A stretch of 64,000 nucleotides of DNA. Origin: Apteryx mantelli. Lineage: Eukaryota; Chordata; Aves; Apterygiformes; Apterygidae. Under the pieces are notes generated by a model. The model worked only from the letters and a program-made list of their open reading frames with translations. It was not told where the DNA came from and did not search any database. Shown here one piece after another: positions 13,701 through 63,789 of the stretch; position 1 is the first letter of the stretch, and every line of letters begins with the position of its first letter. The DNA lies in NCBI RefSeq assembly GCF_036417845.1, contig NC_089981.1:20604001-20668000 (forward strand), given 5' to 3'. Position numbers and translations under genes: made by a program.

Positions 13701-14464
13701 CCCCAAGTGCTGCTGCGTGGTCAGCTGGGAGGTGGGCTGGGGGAGGAGGAGGAGGGAGGAGGGTGGTGTCTCCTCTCCTGGAGCCATGGGAAGGATGAGC
13801 AGCCTGAAAACCTGCAGGAGAGGGAGATGAGGATCCGAATCTTCAGCTTTCCGGTAATGATTTTAATCCGCAGCTCCCGAAGAGCCTTACGGAGGAGAGC
13901 AGCGCCCTTACTCCCGCGGGAAGGAAGAGGAGGGGACGCAGGGTGCAAAGCTGAGGAGCGGCAGGCAGGGTCGGCGGGGTGGTCCTCCCCGATGGAGGGG
14001 GGACAGGAGCAGAGAGGAAAGCCACCGCAGGTGCAGCAGGACCTGGGAGGAGGTGCTGGGAGAGGGAAGGGGCAGCAGTCCCCCCCTCCCCATCCCTTCT
14101 CCTATTCCACGATGCCGCTAGCGCCGTGCAACCCCCCCCACCCCGCTGCAGCCGGCGCCTCTCCGCATGGGAAACTGCTGGCTGTCCCCCCATCCCCCCC
14201 CCAAAAACCTGCCTCATCTCCCCCCGAGGAGCGGCGAGTAGCCCGCTGCGCTGGCGGCGCTGCTCAGCCAGGTGCTGCGAGCGGCAGCGGCCGGGGGGGC
14301 GGGAAGGGGGTGCAGCCCCCCAGTGGGGCTCTGCCCGCAGGCAGCTGCCTGCAGCTCCCACCCAGGAGCCGCTGGAGCAGAGCTGGGCTGCAGGCAGCCG
14401 CTGCATTGGACGGGGAAGGGGGCACGGACCACGCTGCTGGGGTTCGGCTTGCAGGCTGGAGGCA

Positions 14465-14494
14465 TGTATACATATATACATATATATATATTTT
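14465..14494. repeat. (TA)n-type tract in the SYT12 CpG island
   Basis: An abrupt AT-only stretch (gtatacatatatacatatat...) inside very GC-rich DNA. Confidence 0.85.
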
Positions 14495-16147
14495 AGCAAC
14501 TTCCTAAGGAAAGTTGCCAGCGTGCGGAGCGGGAAAGCTTTGCCCCAGGATTTGGTCCAGGCAAAAGCCGCTTTTGGGAGGCTCCGCGCTTTTGCCTTCC
14601 CCGGTGGGAGCAGAGACCGCCGGGCTTGTTTCACTGGTGAGGCACCTGCGGGTCAGGGCTCCGGGGGGAAGGAAGCGAAGCCGGGCGGCCCCATCGCCTC
14701 CGCTGCGGCGAAGCGCCTCGGCCACCCCTTCTTCCGTCAGATTTGGGGGGGGGGGGGTTGTTTTGATCCAGGAGCTCCCCCTGCTCCCAGGAAGCTCCCG
14801 GGAAAATTCATAGCTGGTGGGCAGTGGCGGCAGCTCCCGGAGCCCCTCGCTGCCGCGCGCTCACTCCTTTCCCTGCTTTTGTTTTTCTCTCTCTCTCTCT
14901 CCGGCAGCGCGGAAATTGCCGCATCTCTCTGCCCTCTCCGTGACGGCCGCGGGAGCGAACGCGCTGCCGCCGGCTGGCTCATGACGGAGGCGCCGAGGCA
15001 GCTGGCAGCCAGCCCCACTCTCCCGCCCGCTGCCCTACGGATCCCCCCGCTGCCGCCGGCCTTTCCCCCCGCACAGGTAAAACCGGCCTCTCCGCCTGCT
15101 GCGGAGCCGCCGGGCGTCGCGTCGGCTCCCGCGTCGGGCCCTGCCGTAGCGCCTGGGCGGCGCGGGATGAGGCCGGGGGGGTCGGCGTGGCCCTCGGGGA
15201 GGCGTTTGCCCCACTCGCCTGCCGCCTTAGTGGAGCAGGGGCAATAACCGGGTGAGTTTTGCCGCCCCCCCGGGGCAAAACTTCCCCGCTAACCCCCGCG
15301 ATTCGATCGCATAAGGCGCGCTCGATCCCCTCGGCGAGCTCTTTGCCCGCGCGCTCGGGAAAGCCGGCCGGCGTCCTGCTGATGGGGAAGTGCCGCGCGA
15401 TTCGGCTCCCGGACGCCGCGGTCCATCGGGTTTTCTCTGGGGGATGTCTCGGAAACCTTCCGGAGCCACCGCTGGGCCAGAGAGCTCCATACGGGTGTTT
15501 AGGGGAAAAGCCTGGAAAGAAAGGGAACGTTTTTAAGAGGAATATGGGCCACGTGTGAACTGAGTTTAGCCTGTTCTCAGCCAAGCCATTACCGAGTGTT
15601 TATCTGCTGCCTGCAGAGATTTATGTCCGAGGGAAGAGGCCGCGGGGCGAGATGGGCAGAGCTGAGCCGGCGTTTCTAAGCTTCACCGCGGTCCTGTTAT
15701 CGTCTCAGCTTAATTAGTGACTTTATAGCAGTCAAAACCCCGCTCTGGCAGTTACGTGGTTATAGCAATTAGGCTCTTAAGGCGTAACGAAGAGGAATTA
15801 AGCGGCAGAGCACCGTTGCCGGGAGCCCCGGTGGGCCGTGCGAGGACCGTGTCGGGAAAGCAAATCACTGCTGCTCACTTAGCGCGCCGGGAGCAGGGCG
15901 AGCGGAGCCGGGAGGGGGGGGGCACCGGCCCCGCGGCACGTGTTGGGTTTGCTCATCGGGGTGGCTCGCGGTGGGAGCGCCTTTGGGTACGTCCCGGTTG
16001 GATAAATCGCTTTCGGCATCATGCGATGCCTTCGGTGCAGATTCCTTGCGTTTTGGAAGCTGGCTTTTCCGAAAAAATGGCAAATTGCTAAAAAGGCAAA
16101 AGGCGTCTCTCTTCCCCGGCCTAACTCCCTTTCTCTGCGCGTCGCAG

Positions 16148-16175
16148 GCCGTCCCGGGAGCGGGGAGCGCTGGCC
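16148..16175 (+). other. SYT12: SYT12 5' UTR portion of the start-codon exon
   Basis: A pyrimidine-rich tract and ...gtcgcag acceptor precede this short leader, which runs into ATG at 16176 in the context ctggccATGg. It implies at least one upstream untranslated exon. Confidence 0.55.
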
Positions 16176-16212
16176 ATGGAGGCCAGTCCCGTAGGCAGGT
16201 CCCGCTTAAGTG
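16176..16212 (+). CDS. SYT12: SYT12 coding exon 1
   Basis: It encodes [12 protein letters not shown] plus one base. The donor is AGTG|GTGAGT. The residues differ from human but the length (12 codons + 1) and splice phase match. Confidence 0.85.
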
Positions 16213-19003
16213 GTGAGTACTCCTGGGAAACACCCGGCGGCCTCCAGGCCATGGCTCCGTGGGGAAAAACCGGATGGCTGGGAACAGGATCCGGGTGTCC
16301 TGGCAGCCAGTCTCCCTGTCCTGGCCCACGCTGGATAACACCTTTGTGCGGCCCCCCAAACCTTCCAGCTCTTACGGCAGGGTCCGTCCCGGAGAGCCGG
16401 CTCGGCCAGGGTGCCGCGGCAGTGGAGACGCCTGGGAAGAGCCGGGATGCTCCGCTCGGCCCTGATGCGAGGGCGAGGCTGGGGCCGGCCGGAGATGCCG
16501 CCGAAGGCGGGAGCCGCCGGGTGACGCGTGGCTGGCGGCAGTCCCCGGCCGGTCTGCGGCAGCGCTTTGCGATACGGAGGGATTTTCTCCCCCCCCTTCC
16601 CCTTTTTCCGTTACGCCGAGCGATCGGCGCTGCTTTAATCGCTGCTGTGCGGGAGGCTGGCGCAATGCAGCAGCGGCTGCTCGGCGTGCCGTCCCCAGGC
16701 TGCCGCGTCCTCCCAGCTTTCTCCTCCGCGTGGTCGCATCCCCGGGAAGCTTCTCCCCTCCCCATCCCCAAATTTGCGCGGGGAAACCAGGCAGCGGGCG
16801 AGGGAACGCCGGAGGAAAACGGGAGCAAGCGCTCCGGAAGTCGGGGTGGGAATAGCGCAAGCAGCCCGAGTGGGAAGCTGTGATTTGCCTCCCCCCCACA
16901 CACACCGATCCCATCCCGTCCCGGTCGCTCCGGCTCGGAGAGGCGTTTCGACCGCGGATGGCGCAGAGTCCAAAATCCCTCCTGGGGAGGGGAGGGAAGG
17001 GGGGGGGTCACAGCTGGCCCCCGGTCACCCCCTTCTCCTGCAGTGGCCACCAGCCCGCCCCGCTGGGAGATGGGCACCTACGTGGCGGGCGCCCTGGCCC
17101 TGCTGGGAATAGCCGCCGTGAACCTCTGGAAGCTGTGGCGCTCCGGGAGCTACCCGGCGCCGTCGCCCTTCCCCAACTACGACTACAGATACCTGCAGCA
17201 AAAATACGGCGTGGCGTATCCGGACGGCCGCCGCAAGGTAAAGCGTTCCCTCCCGGCACCTCCTCGGGCCAAGCCGACCCGTTCCTGGCGCCTTCCCCCC
17301 CCACGGCGGGACGGCAGCCGAGGTGCCGAAAGCCCACGCGGGGTCTCTCCTCTGCGGCGCGCGCAGCGGGGGGCCGCGGCGGGCTCCCGAAAGGCGCCGG
17401 AGCGGCCGGAGCCGGGGCTGCGGGCGGCCGACACCTTGGAGAGCATTGACGAGCTGGGCAGCCTGGAGCTGATGAGCCGCGAGCTGGGGCTGGCGCCCTA
17501 CGGGCCCCTGAAGAAATCGGTGTCCGCCGACTCGCTGAGCTCCGTCTCGTCCATCGGGAACAGCTTCGGGCAGGATTTCACGGTGGGCCAGCTGGAGGTG
17601 AGCCTGGAGTACGCCGGGCGGTCGCAGGCCCTGCACGTGGCGCTGCTGCAGGGCAAGGACCTGCTGGAGAAGGACGAGGGCCGCCTCGAGCGCTGCTTCG
17701 TGCGCGTCAGCCTGCTGCCGGCCGAGCGTGTCGTCGGCATCTCCCGGGTGAGCCGCCGGCTTCGCGGGCGCGGGGCGGGAGCGGGGCGGCGGCGGCGCGG
17801 GGGGGTTCGGCTGCCCAACCGCTCGTCCCCGTCTCGTTCCCCTGCGCTGGGCAGCTGCAGCGGAGCGCCGGCTCGGTGTGCTTCGACGAGCGCTTCTGCG
17901 TCCCGCTGGAGCCGGCGGCGCTGGAGGAGAACGGCCTGCGCTTTGCCGCCTTCGGCGTTGACGGGGACGAGAGGAACGTCAGCACCGGCGTGGCTGAGCT
18001 GAAGCTCTCCGACCTGGACCTGCCCACGCGGCCCTTCAATGCCTGGCTCTACCTGCAGGACGTGAACAAGGTGCGCGCGGAGCACCAGCTCCCGCGGGAA
18101 AAGCGTTTATAGATAAATATATATATAGATATATATTTTTTCCCACCCCTGCAATCGGGTCTCTCCGCTTTCCCCCCTGCCGCAGACGGTGGACTCGGTG
18201 GGCGAGATCCTGCTCTCCCTGAGCTACCTGCCCACGGCCGAGCGCCTGACGGTGGTGGTGGTGAAGGCCAAAAACCTCGTGTGGACCAACGGCAAAGGGA
18301 CCGCCGGTGAGGCGCGGGCGCCGATCCCCCCTTTCCCCAGCCGTTTCGGCTGTGCTCACGCTGGGGCATGCTCTATTATACGTATATAAACACGATATAT
18401 TATATACGTTGCATGTTTCTGCCCTGTGCTTGTTACTACGTTGCACGGGTGTTTATCGCGCGGTGCCCGTCCGGGCTCCCGGGAACGCACCCACGGCAAG
18501 AGGTGTTTTCCCGCGCTCTCCGTCCCGCTGTGGGAACCGCGGGGCCGACGGCGGGTTTTTTCCCTTTTTTCCCCCCCCTTTCCCAGATCCCTTCGTCAAG
18601 GTGTACCTGCTGCAGGACGGGAGGAAGATCAGCAAGAAGAAGACGGCGGTCAAGAGGGACGACCCCAACCCCGTGTTCAACGAGGCCATGATTTTCTCGG
18701 TGCCGGCCATCGTGCTCCAGGTCAGCCCGGCGCCGCGGGCTTGGGAAGGGGGGGGATATATTTGCGTGGGGGGACGCGGGCCGGGGGGCGAAGAGGCGCC
18801 AGCGGCCCCCTCCGGCGTGCTTTCCGCAGGAGCTGTCGCTGCGGGTGACGGTGGCCGAGTGCGGCGAGGACGGCCGGGCCGACAACACGGGCCACGTGGT
18901 CATCGGCCCCTCGGCCAGCGGCATGGGCATCACCCACTGGAACCAGATGTTGGCCACGCTCAGGAAGCCCGTGTCCATGTGGCACCCGGTGCGGCGCAAC
19001 TAG
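16176..19003 (+). CDS. SYT12: SYT12, synaptotagmin-12 (complete coding sequence)
   Basis: Join 16176-16212, 17044-17237, 17367-17747, 17855-18070, 18186-18306, 18587-18720 and 18830-19003: 418 codons plus TAG, against 421 residues in human. Synaptotagmin-12 is a synaptic-vesicle membrane protein linked to spontaneous and cAMP-dependent transmitter release. Order: short N-terminus, one membrane helix at about 24-44 ([17 protein letters not shown]), a linker with [15 protein letters not shown]2A at about 150-270 and C2B at about 283-405, ending SMWHPVRRN. As known for this member, calcium-binding aspartates are largely missing: C2A has [15 protein letters not shown] in loop 1, and C2B has [14 protein letters not shown] with no D-x-D in loop 3 ([13 protein letters not shown]). 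All seven splice phases close. The start was chosen because [13 protein letters not shown] aligns with human LS|VIKSPPGWEVG across the first intron. Introns are tiny and codons strongly GC-ending. Confidence 0.96.
17044..17237 (+). CDS. SYT12: SYT12 coding exon 2 (membrane anchor)
   Basis: The acceptor is tctcctgcag and the donor CGCAAG|GTAAAG. It encodes residues 13-77: the transmembrane helix and [14 protein letters not shown]. Confidence 0.93.
17367..17747 (+). CDS. SYT12: SYT12 coding exon 3 (linker and first half of C2A)
   Basis: The acceptor is gcgcgcag and the donor CGG|GTGAGC. It encodes residues 78-204, including [38 protein letters not shown] and [14 protein letters not shown]. The acceptor is inferred from length agreement with human. 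The 129-bp intron before it is also open in frame. Confidence 0.88.
17855..18070 (+). CDS. SYT12: SYT12 coding exon 4 (second half of C2A)
   Basis: The acceptor is gctgggcag and the donor AACAAG|GTGCGC. It encodes residues 205-276, [14 protein letters not shown] to WLYLQDVNK. Confidence 0.93.
18106..18140. repeat. SYT12: AT-rich tract in a SYT12 intron
   Basis: tatagataaatatatatata and on to gatatatatttttt, inside a 115-bp intron. Confidence 0.85.
18186..18306 (+). CDS. SYT12: SYT12 coding exon 5 (start of C2B)
   Basis: The acceptor is ctgccgcag and the donor GCCG|GTGAGG. It encodes [20 protein letters not shown] and [18 protein letters not shown]. Confidence 0.94.
18587..18720 (+). CDS. 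SYT12: SYT12 coding exon 6 (C2B core)
   Basis: The acceptor is ctttcccag and the donor CTCCAG|GTCAGC. It encodes [20 protein letters not shown] through AIVLQ, including the polybasic [11 protein letters not shown] strand and [11 protein letters not shown]. Confidence 0.95.
18830..19003 (+). CDS. SYT12: SYT12 coding exon 7 (C-terminus)
   Basis: The acceptor is ctttccgcag. It encodes [20 protein letters not shown] to SMWHPVRRN and the stop TAG at 19001-19003. Confidence 0.95.
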   Translation, partial: ELSLRVTVAECGEDGRADNTGHVVIGPSASGMGITHWNQMLATLRKPVSMWHPVRRN

Positions 19004-19590
19004 GGCGGCTCGCCGGCGCCTCGGCTCCGGGCGGGCAGATTTCAGCCCGGCCCGATGCTCGGAGGAAGGAGCGGCGGCGGGACGGCGGCAGCGGCTCTGC
19101 GGAGCGCCGAGGACGGGCGAGGATGGCAGCGCTGTCGCGGCGCTTCCCCGCCGAGGGACCTTTTTGCCAGCTGATTTCGCTGCCCAAAGCTGCGGCCGCG
19201 AGGAAAAGGAGGATTGCCGCAGCTCCTCCGCCCGGCTGCTCCACGCTCGCATGCGCCTTGGGGACGGCAAAGGGACTTTCCGGGAGGGGGGGGATTAAAC
19301 AAAAAGAAAAGGGCACGCTCTCCTCCAGCGGCCCCTCGGCTGCCGGCGGGAGCTGTCGAAGGCGGCGGGGGGGGAAACGACGGAGGGACGTTTGATAAAA
19401 CGCCGGGTACGGCGCGTTCACTCTGGGGCGCGGGTGGGCTTTGGGTCCGCTTGATCGGCGCGGACACGTCTTCGGAGGCCAACGACGAGGAAAAAGGGAG
19501 AAGTAACCCCGGGGGGGGGGGAAATGGTTTGTGCTGAATTTTTCCGTTTTTCCCCCTTTTTTCCTTCTGGCTTTTTTCAATTAGAATAAA
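19004..19590 (+). other. SYT12: SYT12 3' UTR
   Basis: Non-coding, GC-rich sequence from the stop to AATAAA at 19585-19590, about 0.58 kb. Open frames here on both strands look like composition artefacts. Confidence 0.65.
19585..19590 (+). terminator. SYT12: SYT12 polyadenylation signal AATAAA
   Basis: An exact hexamer in an AT-richer pocket, with GGTGGTGGTGGG (GT-rich) starting about 20 bp downstream. Confidence 0.65.
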
Positions 19591-20205
19591 TCCCTGGTTC
19601 TTCTCTTTGCCGGTGGTGGTGGGAGCCTGCCGCTGGCCGAGGGATCCCTCCCTGGCGCACACGGCACGGGAGAGGCCCCGGCAGAGGGGACGGGAGGGAG
19701 GAAAAAGCCAGATGCTCAACGGCCCGAACACGGTTTGGGTTTGGGGCTGACGCATCGAGCCTGCGCGAGCCGTTTCGCCCGCGCCGGGGTTTCCTAGAAA
19801 GCCAGCGCTACCGCGGGAGCCAGGTCAGGGATTTCCTTGCTTGAATGAACGGAGCAGGGGTGAAAAAAGCGTGAAGGAGCCATTTCTCAGTGATTTAAAT
19901 AACGGCGTCATCGCGGCCCTGGCGTGCCCCGCCGGCGGGCACTTCTCCTCCCCGGGCTTGCGCGTGGGGCTGGGATTTCGCTCGCCCACGTTCACACCTG
20001 CGCTTACCGTCCCGGTGCCTCGCCGAGCGCGTTTCCCACGCGCGGGCTGCCCTGGGCACCCACCTCCCTGGAAAAGGCGTCCCCCCCCCCTCTGGCCTGC
20101 CCCCGAGGACCCCCAGTAGCTCGTTCGCGCTTGCAGAGCTGCGCCCTGGTGTCACACGTACGCAGCGCGTGACAGCTGATCGCTCCCGGTGTTTTAATAT
20201 CCTTC
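19591..20205. other. Intergenic gap between convergent SYT12 and IGHMBP2
   Basis: About 0.6 kb separates the two predicted polyadenylation signals. No gene is recognised. Confidence 0.6.
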
Positions 20206-20211
20206 TTTATT
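20206..20211 (-). terminator. IGHMBP2: Candidate IGHMBP2 polyadenylation signal
   Basis: TTTATT on the + strand reads AATAAA on the - strand. It is the first one I saw downstream of the stop. Confidence 0.5.
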
Positions 20212-20426
20212 GTCATTCCCCAGCCTCCCTGCGTACATCGTCTTACCTCGTCAATAAAAATAACCGGGATAAATAAAGCCGCTCGCCTCCCTCCGCCGCA
20301 GCTCGGGGGGTTAGAGCGGCCCAGCGACGGTTTAGGCAGCAGTTTTACGGCACGCTGGCTCCAAGCTGTCTGCCGTGCAAAAGGAGAGCTCCCTTCCTCC
20401 TCCGGCTCGGCACGGTCCTGCACCCT

Positions 20427-20465
20427 GAGCGGCATCTTTGGTTCATCTAGTCTGACCTGCGGTTT
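20427..20465 (+). repeat. Possible short CR1 LINE fragment
   Basis: The string catctagtctgacctgc closely resembles a recurrent CR1 LINE sequence of turtles, crocodilians and birds (catctagtctgacctcctg). Only about 30-40 bp are similar, so it may be chance. Confidence 0.3.
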
Positions 20466-20517
20466 CAAGTCAAAAAAATAATTTAGCTTAGTTGTCAGAG
20501 AGAAACAGTCAGCGCCG

Positions 20518-61111
<40,594 letters not shown>

Positions 61112-61178
61112 GGCCGCCGGCCCCCTCCCCCTTCCCCGCCCCTTCCCCTCCCTCCACTTCCGCTTCCGGGTCGCGGCC

Positions 61179-61203
61179 ATGGCGGCGGCGCGGCGGGCGG
61201 CGG
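61179..61203 (+). CDS. MRPL21: MRPL21 exon 1 coding part
   Basis: It encodes MAAARRAA plus one base. The donor is GCGG|GTGAGC. The frame is open upstream to an alternative ATG at 61110. Confidence 0.7.
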
Positions 61204-63789
61204 GTGAGCGCGGCGGGGCGGGCGGGGGGTGGGGGGCCGGGGCCCCCCGGGCGGCGCTTGGTTTTAACCCCCTTTTCCCCCCCCCCTTTCTCTTTCTTTC
61301 TCTCCCCCTGTAGCGTCCTGGTTTCGGCTCGCTGTTCGGCACCGCAGCTCCCAGAGCCAGGTCCCGCAGCACGGGTAACGTCCAGCGGCGCCTTCCCGGG
61401 CAGAGGCCCCGCTGCCGCGGCCTGTGCGGCGCCTTCCCCGCCTGGCCCGGCCCGGCGGGTTTCAGCCCCCGCCCGCGGAGTCTCCTGTTCCTTCCCAAAG
61501 GTTTCATGCGCCTTGCGCTGCATTATTTGTGGGAAATGTGGATCTTAGCCCCCAGGAGCTCCTTAACTTCCCGTCGCGGTGGAGACGGTGGTTACTGAGC
61601 AGTGCCTTTCTCTTCGCATGCCAGAAGCCGATACCTTTCTGCCCAGCTCCTCTAGAGCCAGCCTGAATCTCCCTTCGCTCGCCTAAACCGAAGTCTTCTT
61701 ACCTAAAACCTAAACCTAACCCTTCCATCACTGCTTCTGGCTCAACAGGGAGCTATGAGCCGATGCGTTTCAGTCGTGACCCTTAGTGCGTTAAGGCATC
61801 TCTCGGGATATCTCTAAAGCCTGTCATACGTGCCTCGTGCCCCCTTTCCCTGCGCCCTGAAACGTGGGTCACTGTTCTGGTGAAAACGCTGCCCGTTCAA
61901 AGTACTCTTCTGGTTAGGGTGGTGCTTCCCCCCCCCCCCCCCCCCCGCTGTGTCGCTTTGGGAACAAATCACTAGTTTTTGTAGCTGTCTCTAAGACAGG
62001 GATGTAAACAGTTGCCTCTGGTCCTCCTTGTTGTTGCTGCTTGTCCTAGAGATCTCGGAAAAACTGCCTGTTACTGCAAAGCTCCGTTTGCCTTTTTTTC
62101 CACGCAGCCTCAAACTGTGAGTTTCACATAGTGTTTCATTTTTGAATTAACACCCCGTGGCACACTTGAGTGGAGTTAATTGTCGTTCAGCTGTGAGCGT
62201 GTCGATGAATGATACTAAAGCGACCTGCCTGTGGTGCTTAGTGCCAGCCCAAAACGGTGCAGGGCTGGGCTGGTCCCCAGGAGGATCCTCAGGGACTGAT
62301 GTGAAGCCTTGAAATGGGAGAGGCTTTTGCAGTACAGTCCCAGAGCGCTTCGAAAGGAGACGTTATTACAGGGATTTTGTGTCACAGCTGGAAGACGAGA
62401 CCTTGAAGGAAGGTTTAGGGTTGAATATGCCCCTTTTGAATGTGCTGGCACATTAGTGAAGTCAGTCGTTAGGAGGAACTTTGTGCTGGCCTGGTTGGTT
62501 GGGTGTGAGATAGTGCAAAGTCCCGCTCCCTTTCGTGGTCCACCAGAACTAAGGTAGGCGAGGGTCAAACAAGTCCTGCCAGAGCCCTCCTCCAGTCCCT
62601 GTCCAGCGCGGTGGTGTTGTCTGGAGACAGACACGGTAGTGGCACAGAAGAGGCTTTGGGGATGAATATTTAGTGTATTGAATGCTGAATTGCACCGGAG
62701 GTGACAGAAGCTGTTGAAATTGCCATTCGGGGAATGCACCTGTAAGTGTCAGAGGATGAGCAGCTTCAAAGTCTCCTGCAAAGAACCCAGCTGTGGTCTC
62801 AGGACCCTCTCTAAACTATCTATTTAACAGTGAAGATCTTTTAAAAACAAAGGGGGGGGGGAAAAAGGATGTGTGTGACTCACTCATGCGTAGCCCTTGA
62901 GGCTGATATAAGAATGCTTCTCAGTGCTTCTTCCCCATCAAAGGCAGGTCTCCTCCCAGATGCTTCCCTCTCTTTGATAAGTCCAAGGCTTTGTACTTTG
63001 CGCTGGAGTTGACTGAGGAGCATTCGCGTGTTCAGCCTCTCAGCTGCGATGGAGGTAACTTGTAAATGTGCCTGGAAAAACTTACCAAGAGCCCCTTGTC
63101 TAAAACTCAGTCTTTTGCTTAAAGCTTGCTGCGATTCGTGGTGGACCTAAATGACGTTATGCCCTGGGAGCAGCAACTGCGTGTTCTGGTAGAGCATCTG
63201 CAGGTTTAGCTCGGAAATGAGAACAAGCGTTTTCCGCGCGTGCTCGAACAGGCTTCTGAGGCAGGCTGCAGCTTCGTCACTTGTGCGGTGTTTCCTGTGC
63301 CGCTGGAGTGCTTTTGTCAGGTTTTGGGAGGAAGGTCTGGGGACTTTGCCGTATCCAGCATCCTCACCTGGAGCAAGTCCTAGGGGAGGTGGATCATTGC
63401 TTTTGCTTTGCCTGCCACCCTCTGTCCACCGTACTTCAGGCTGGTACCTCACCTTGCTCGTGAGCTGCTGCAAAGTCAGACGTGGTCTGTGGGGAAATTG
63501 CTTTCTGGCCTGACGCCGTTTGGGGTTGAATCTTTCATGCAGCCAAACCATTAAGTCTCCTGTACAACTTCTGCCCCCACAGGGGAAAAGCACTCAGGCT
63601 TTCTACTTTGTCTCCAACTTCTTCTACCTTCTCTACTCTCCGTGTTTTGTATCTCTTCACAATATCTGTTTGTTACAAGTGAATCTTACCTTATCGTTTA
63701 CAGACTTGTTGCCAAAACATCTCTATCCTCACCACCATGGCCTGAAGTGAAACTGCCAGATCCGCTAGAAGAAGCAAAGTATCATGCAG
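61179..63789 (+). CDS. MRPL21: MRPL21, mitochondrial ribosomal protein L21 (5' part, first three exons)
   Basis: Join 61179-61203, 61314-61374 and 63704-63789; the gene continues beyond the right edge. It encodes bL21m, a protein of the large subunit of the mitochondrial ribosome. Exon 3 gives [20 protein letters not shown], almost identical to human [20 protein letters not shown]. Exons 1-2 give an Arg/Ala-rich, acid-free leader ([20 protein letters not shown]) typical of a mitochondrial targeting peptide. Phases close: G|CG, GG|A, then G at the exon 3 donor. An in-frame ATG 23 codons upstream at 61110 would add another Arg/Phe-rich stretch and bring the distance to KTSL closer to human (about 56 residues against 53; 33 from the downstream ATG), so it may be the true start. 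Confidence 0.93.
61314..61374 (+). CDS. MRPL21: MRPL21 exon 2
   Basis: A strong polypyrimidine tract and cctgtag acceptor; the donor is CACGG|GTAACG. It encodes [19 protein letters not shown]. Confidence 0.8.
61375..63703 (+). other. MRPL21: MRPL21 intron 2, 2.3 kb
   Basis: It holds a 19-C run at 61928-61946. Minus-strand open frames at 62215-62739 (174 codons) and 63147-63593 (148 codons) match nothing I recognise and are probably chance. Confidence 0.7.
61928..61946. repeat. C19 run
   Basis: A homopolymer in MRPL21 intron 2, likely length-unstable and prone to sequencing error. Confidence 0.9.
63704..63789 (+). CDS. MRPL21: MRPL21 exon 3
   Basis: The acceptor is cgtttacag and the donor ATGCAG|GTAAGG. 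It encodes [20 protein letters not shown] then LEEAKYHA. Confidence 0.95.

Larger units (their letters stand above)
13700..17040 (+). promoter_or_regulatory. SYT12: CpG-rich SYT12 promoter region and 5' leader
   Basis: This is a long GC- and CpG-dense stretch upstream of and around the SYT12 start codon. Long open frames here on both strands (for example 422 codons at 13979-15247) come from stop-poor GC-rich DNA and resemble no protein. A possible non-coding first exon ends at the donor GCACAG|GTAAAA (15077), and the start-codon exon has its acceptor at 16147. The transcription start cannot be fixed from sequence alone. Confidence 0.6.
20206..20517 (-). other. IGHMBP2: IGHMBP2 3' UTR
   Basis: About 310 bases on the - strand follow the IGHMBP2 stop and end at a minus-strand AATAAA at 20206-20211. 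A short CR1-like fragment may lie inside at about 20427-20465. Confidence 0.55.

Noticed and set aside
13979-15247. A 422-codon open frame and overlapping long frames on both strands upstream of SYT12
   Set aside because: They lie in a stop-poor CpG island, run through homopolymers, overlap on both strands and resemble no protein family. They are best explained by composition.
61690-61725. Telomere-like cctaaacctaaccc string
   Set aside because: Only two to three imperfect units; too short for an interstitial telomeric array.
62215-62739. A 174-codon minus-strand open frame in MRPL21 intron 2
   Set aside because: No recognisable domain, no family similarity and no supporting promoter or splice sites.
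63147-63593. A 148-codon minus-strand open frame in MRPL21 intron 2
   Set aside because: Basic, low-information translation with no known motif. It is opposite an MRPL21 intron and probably chance.
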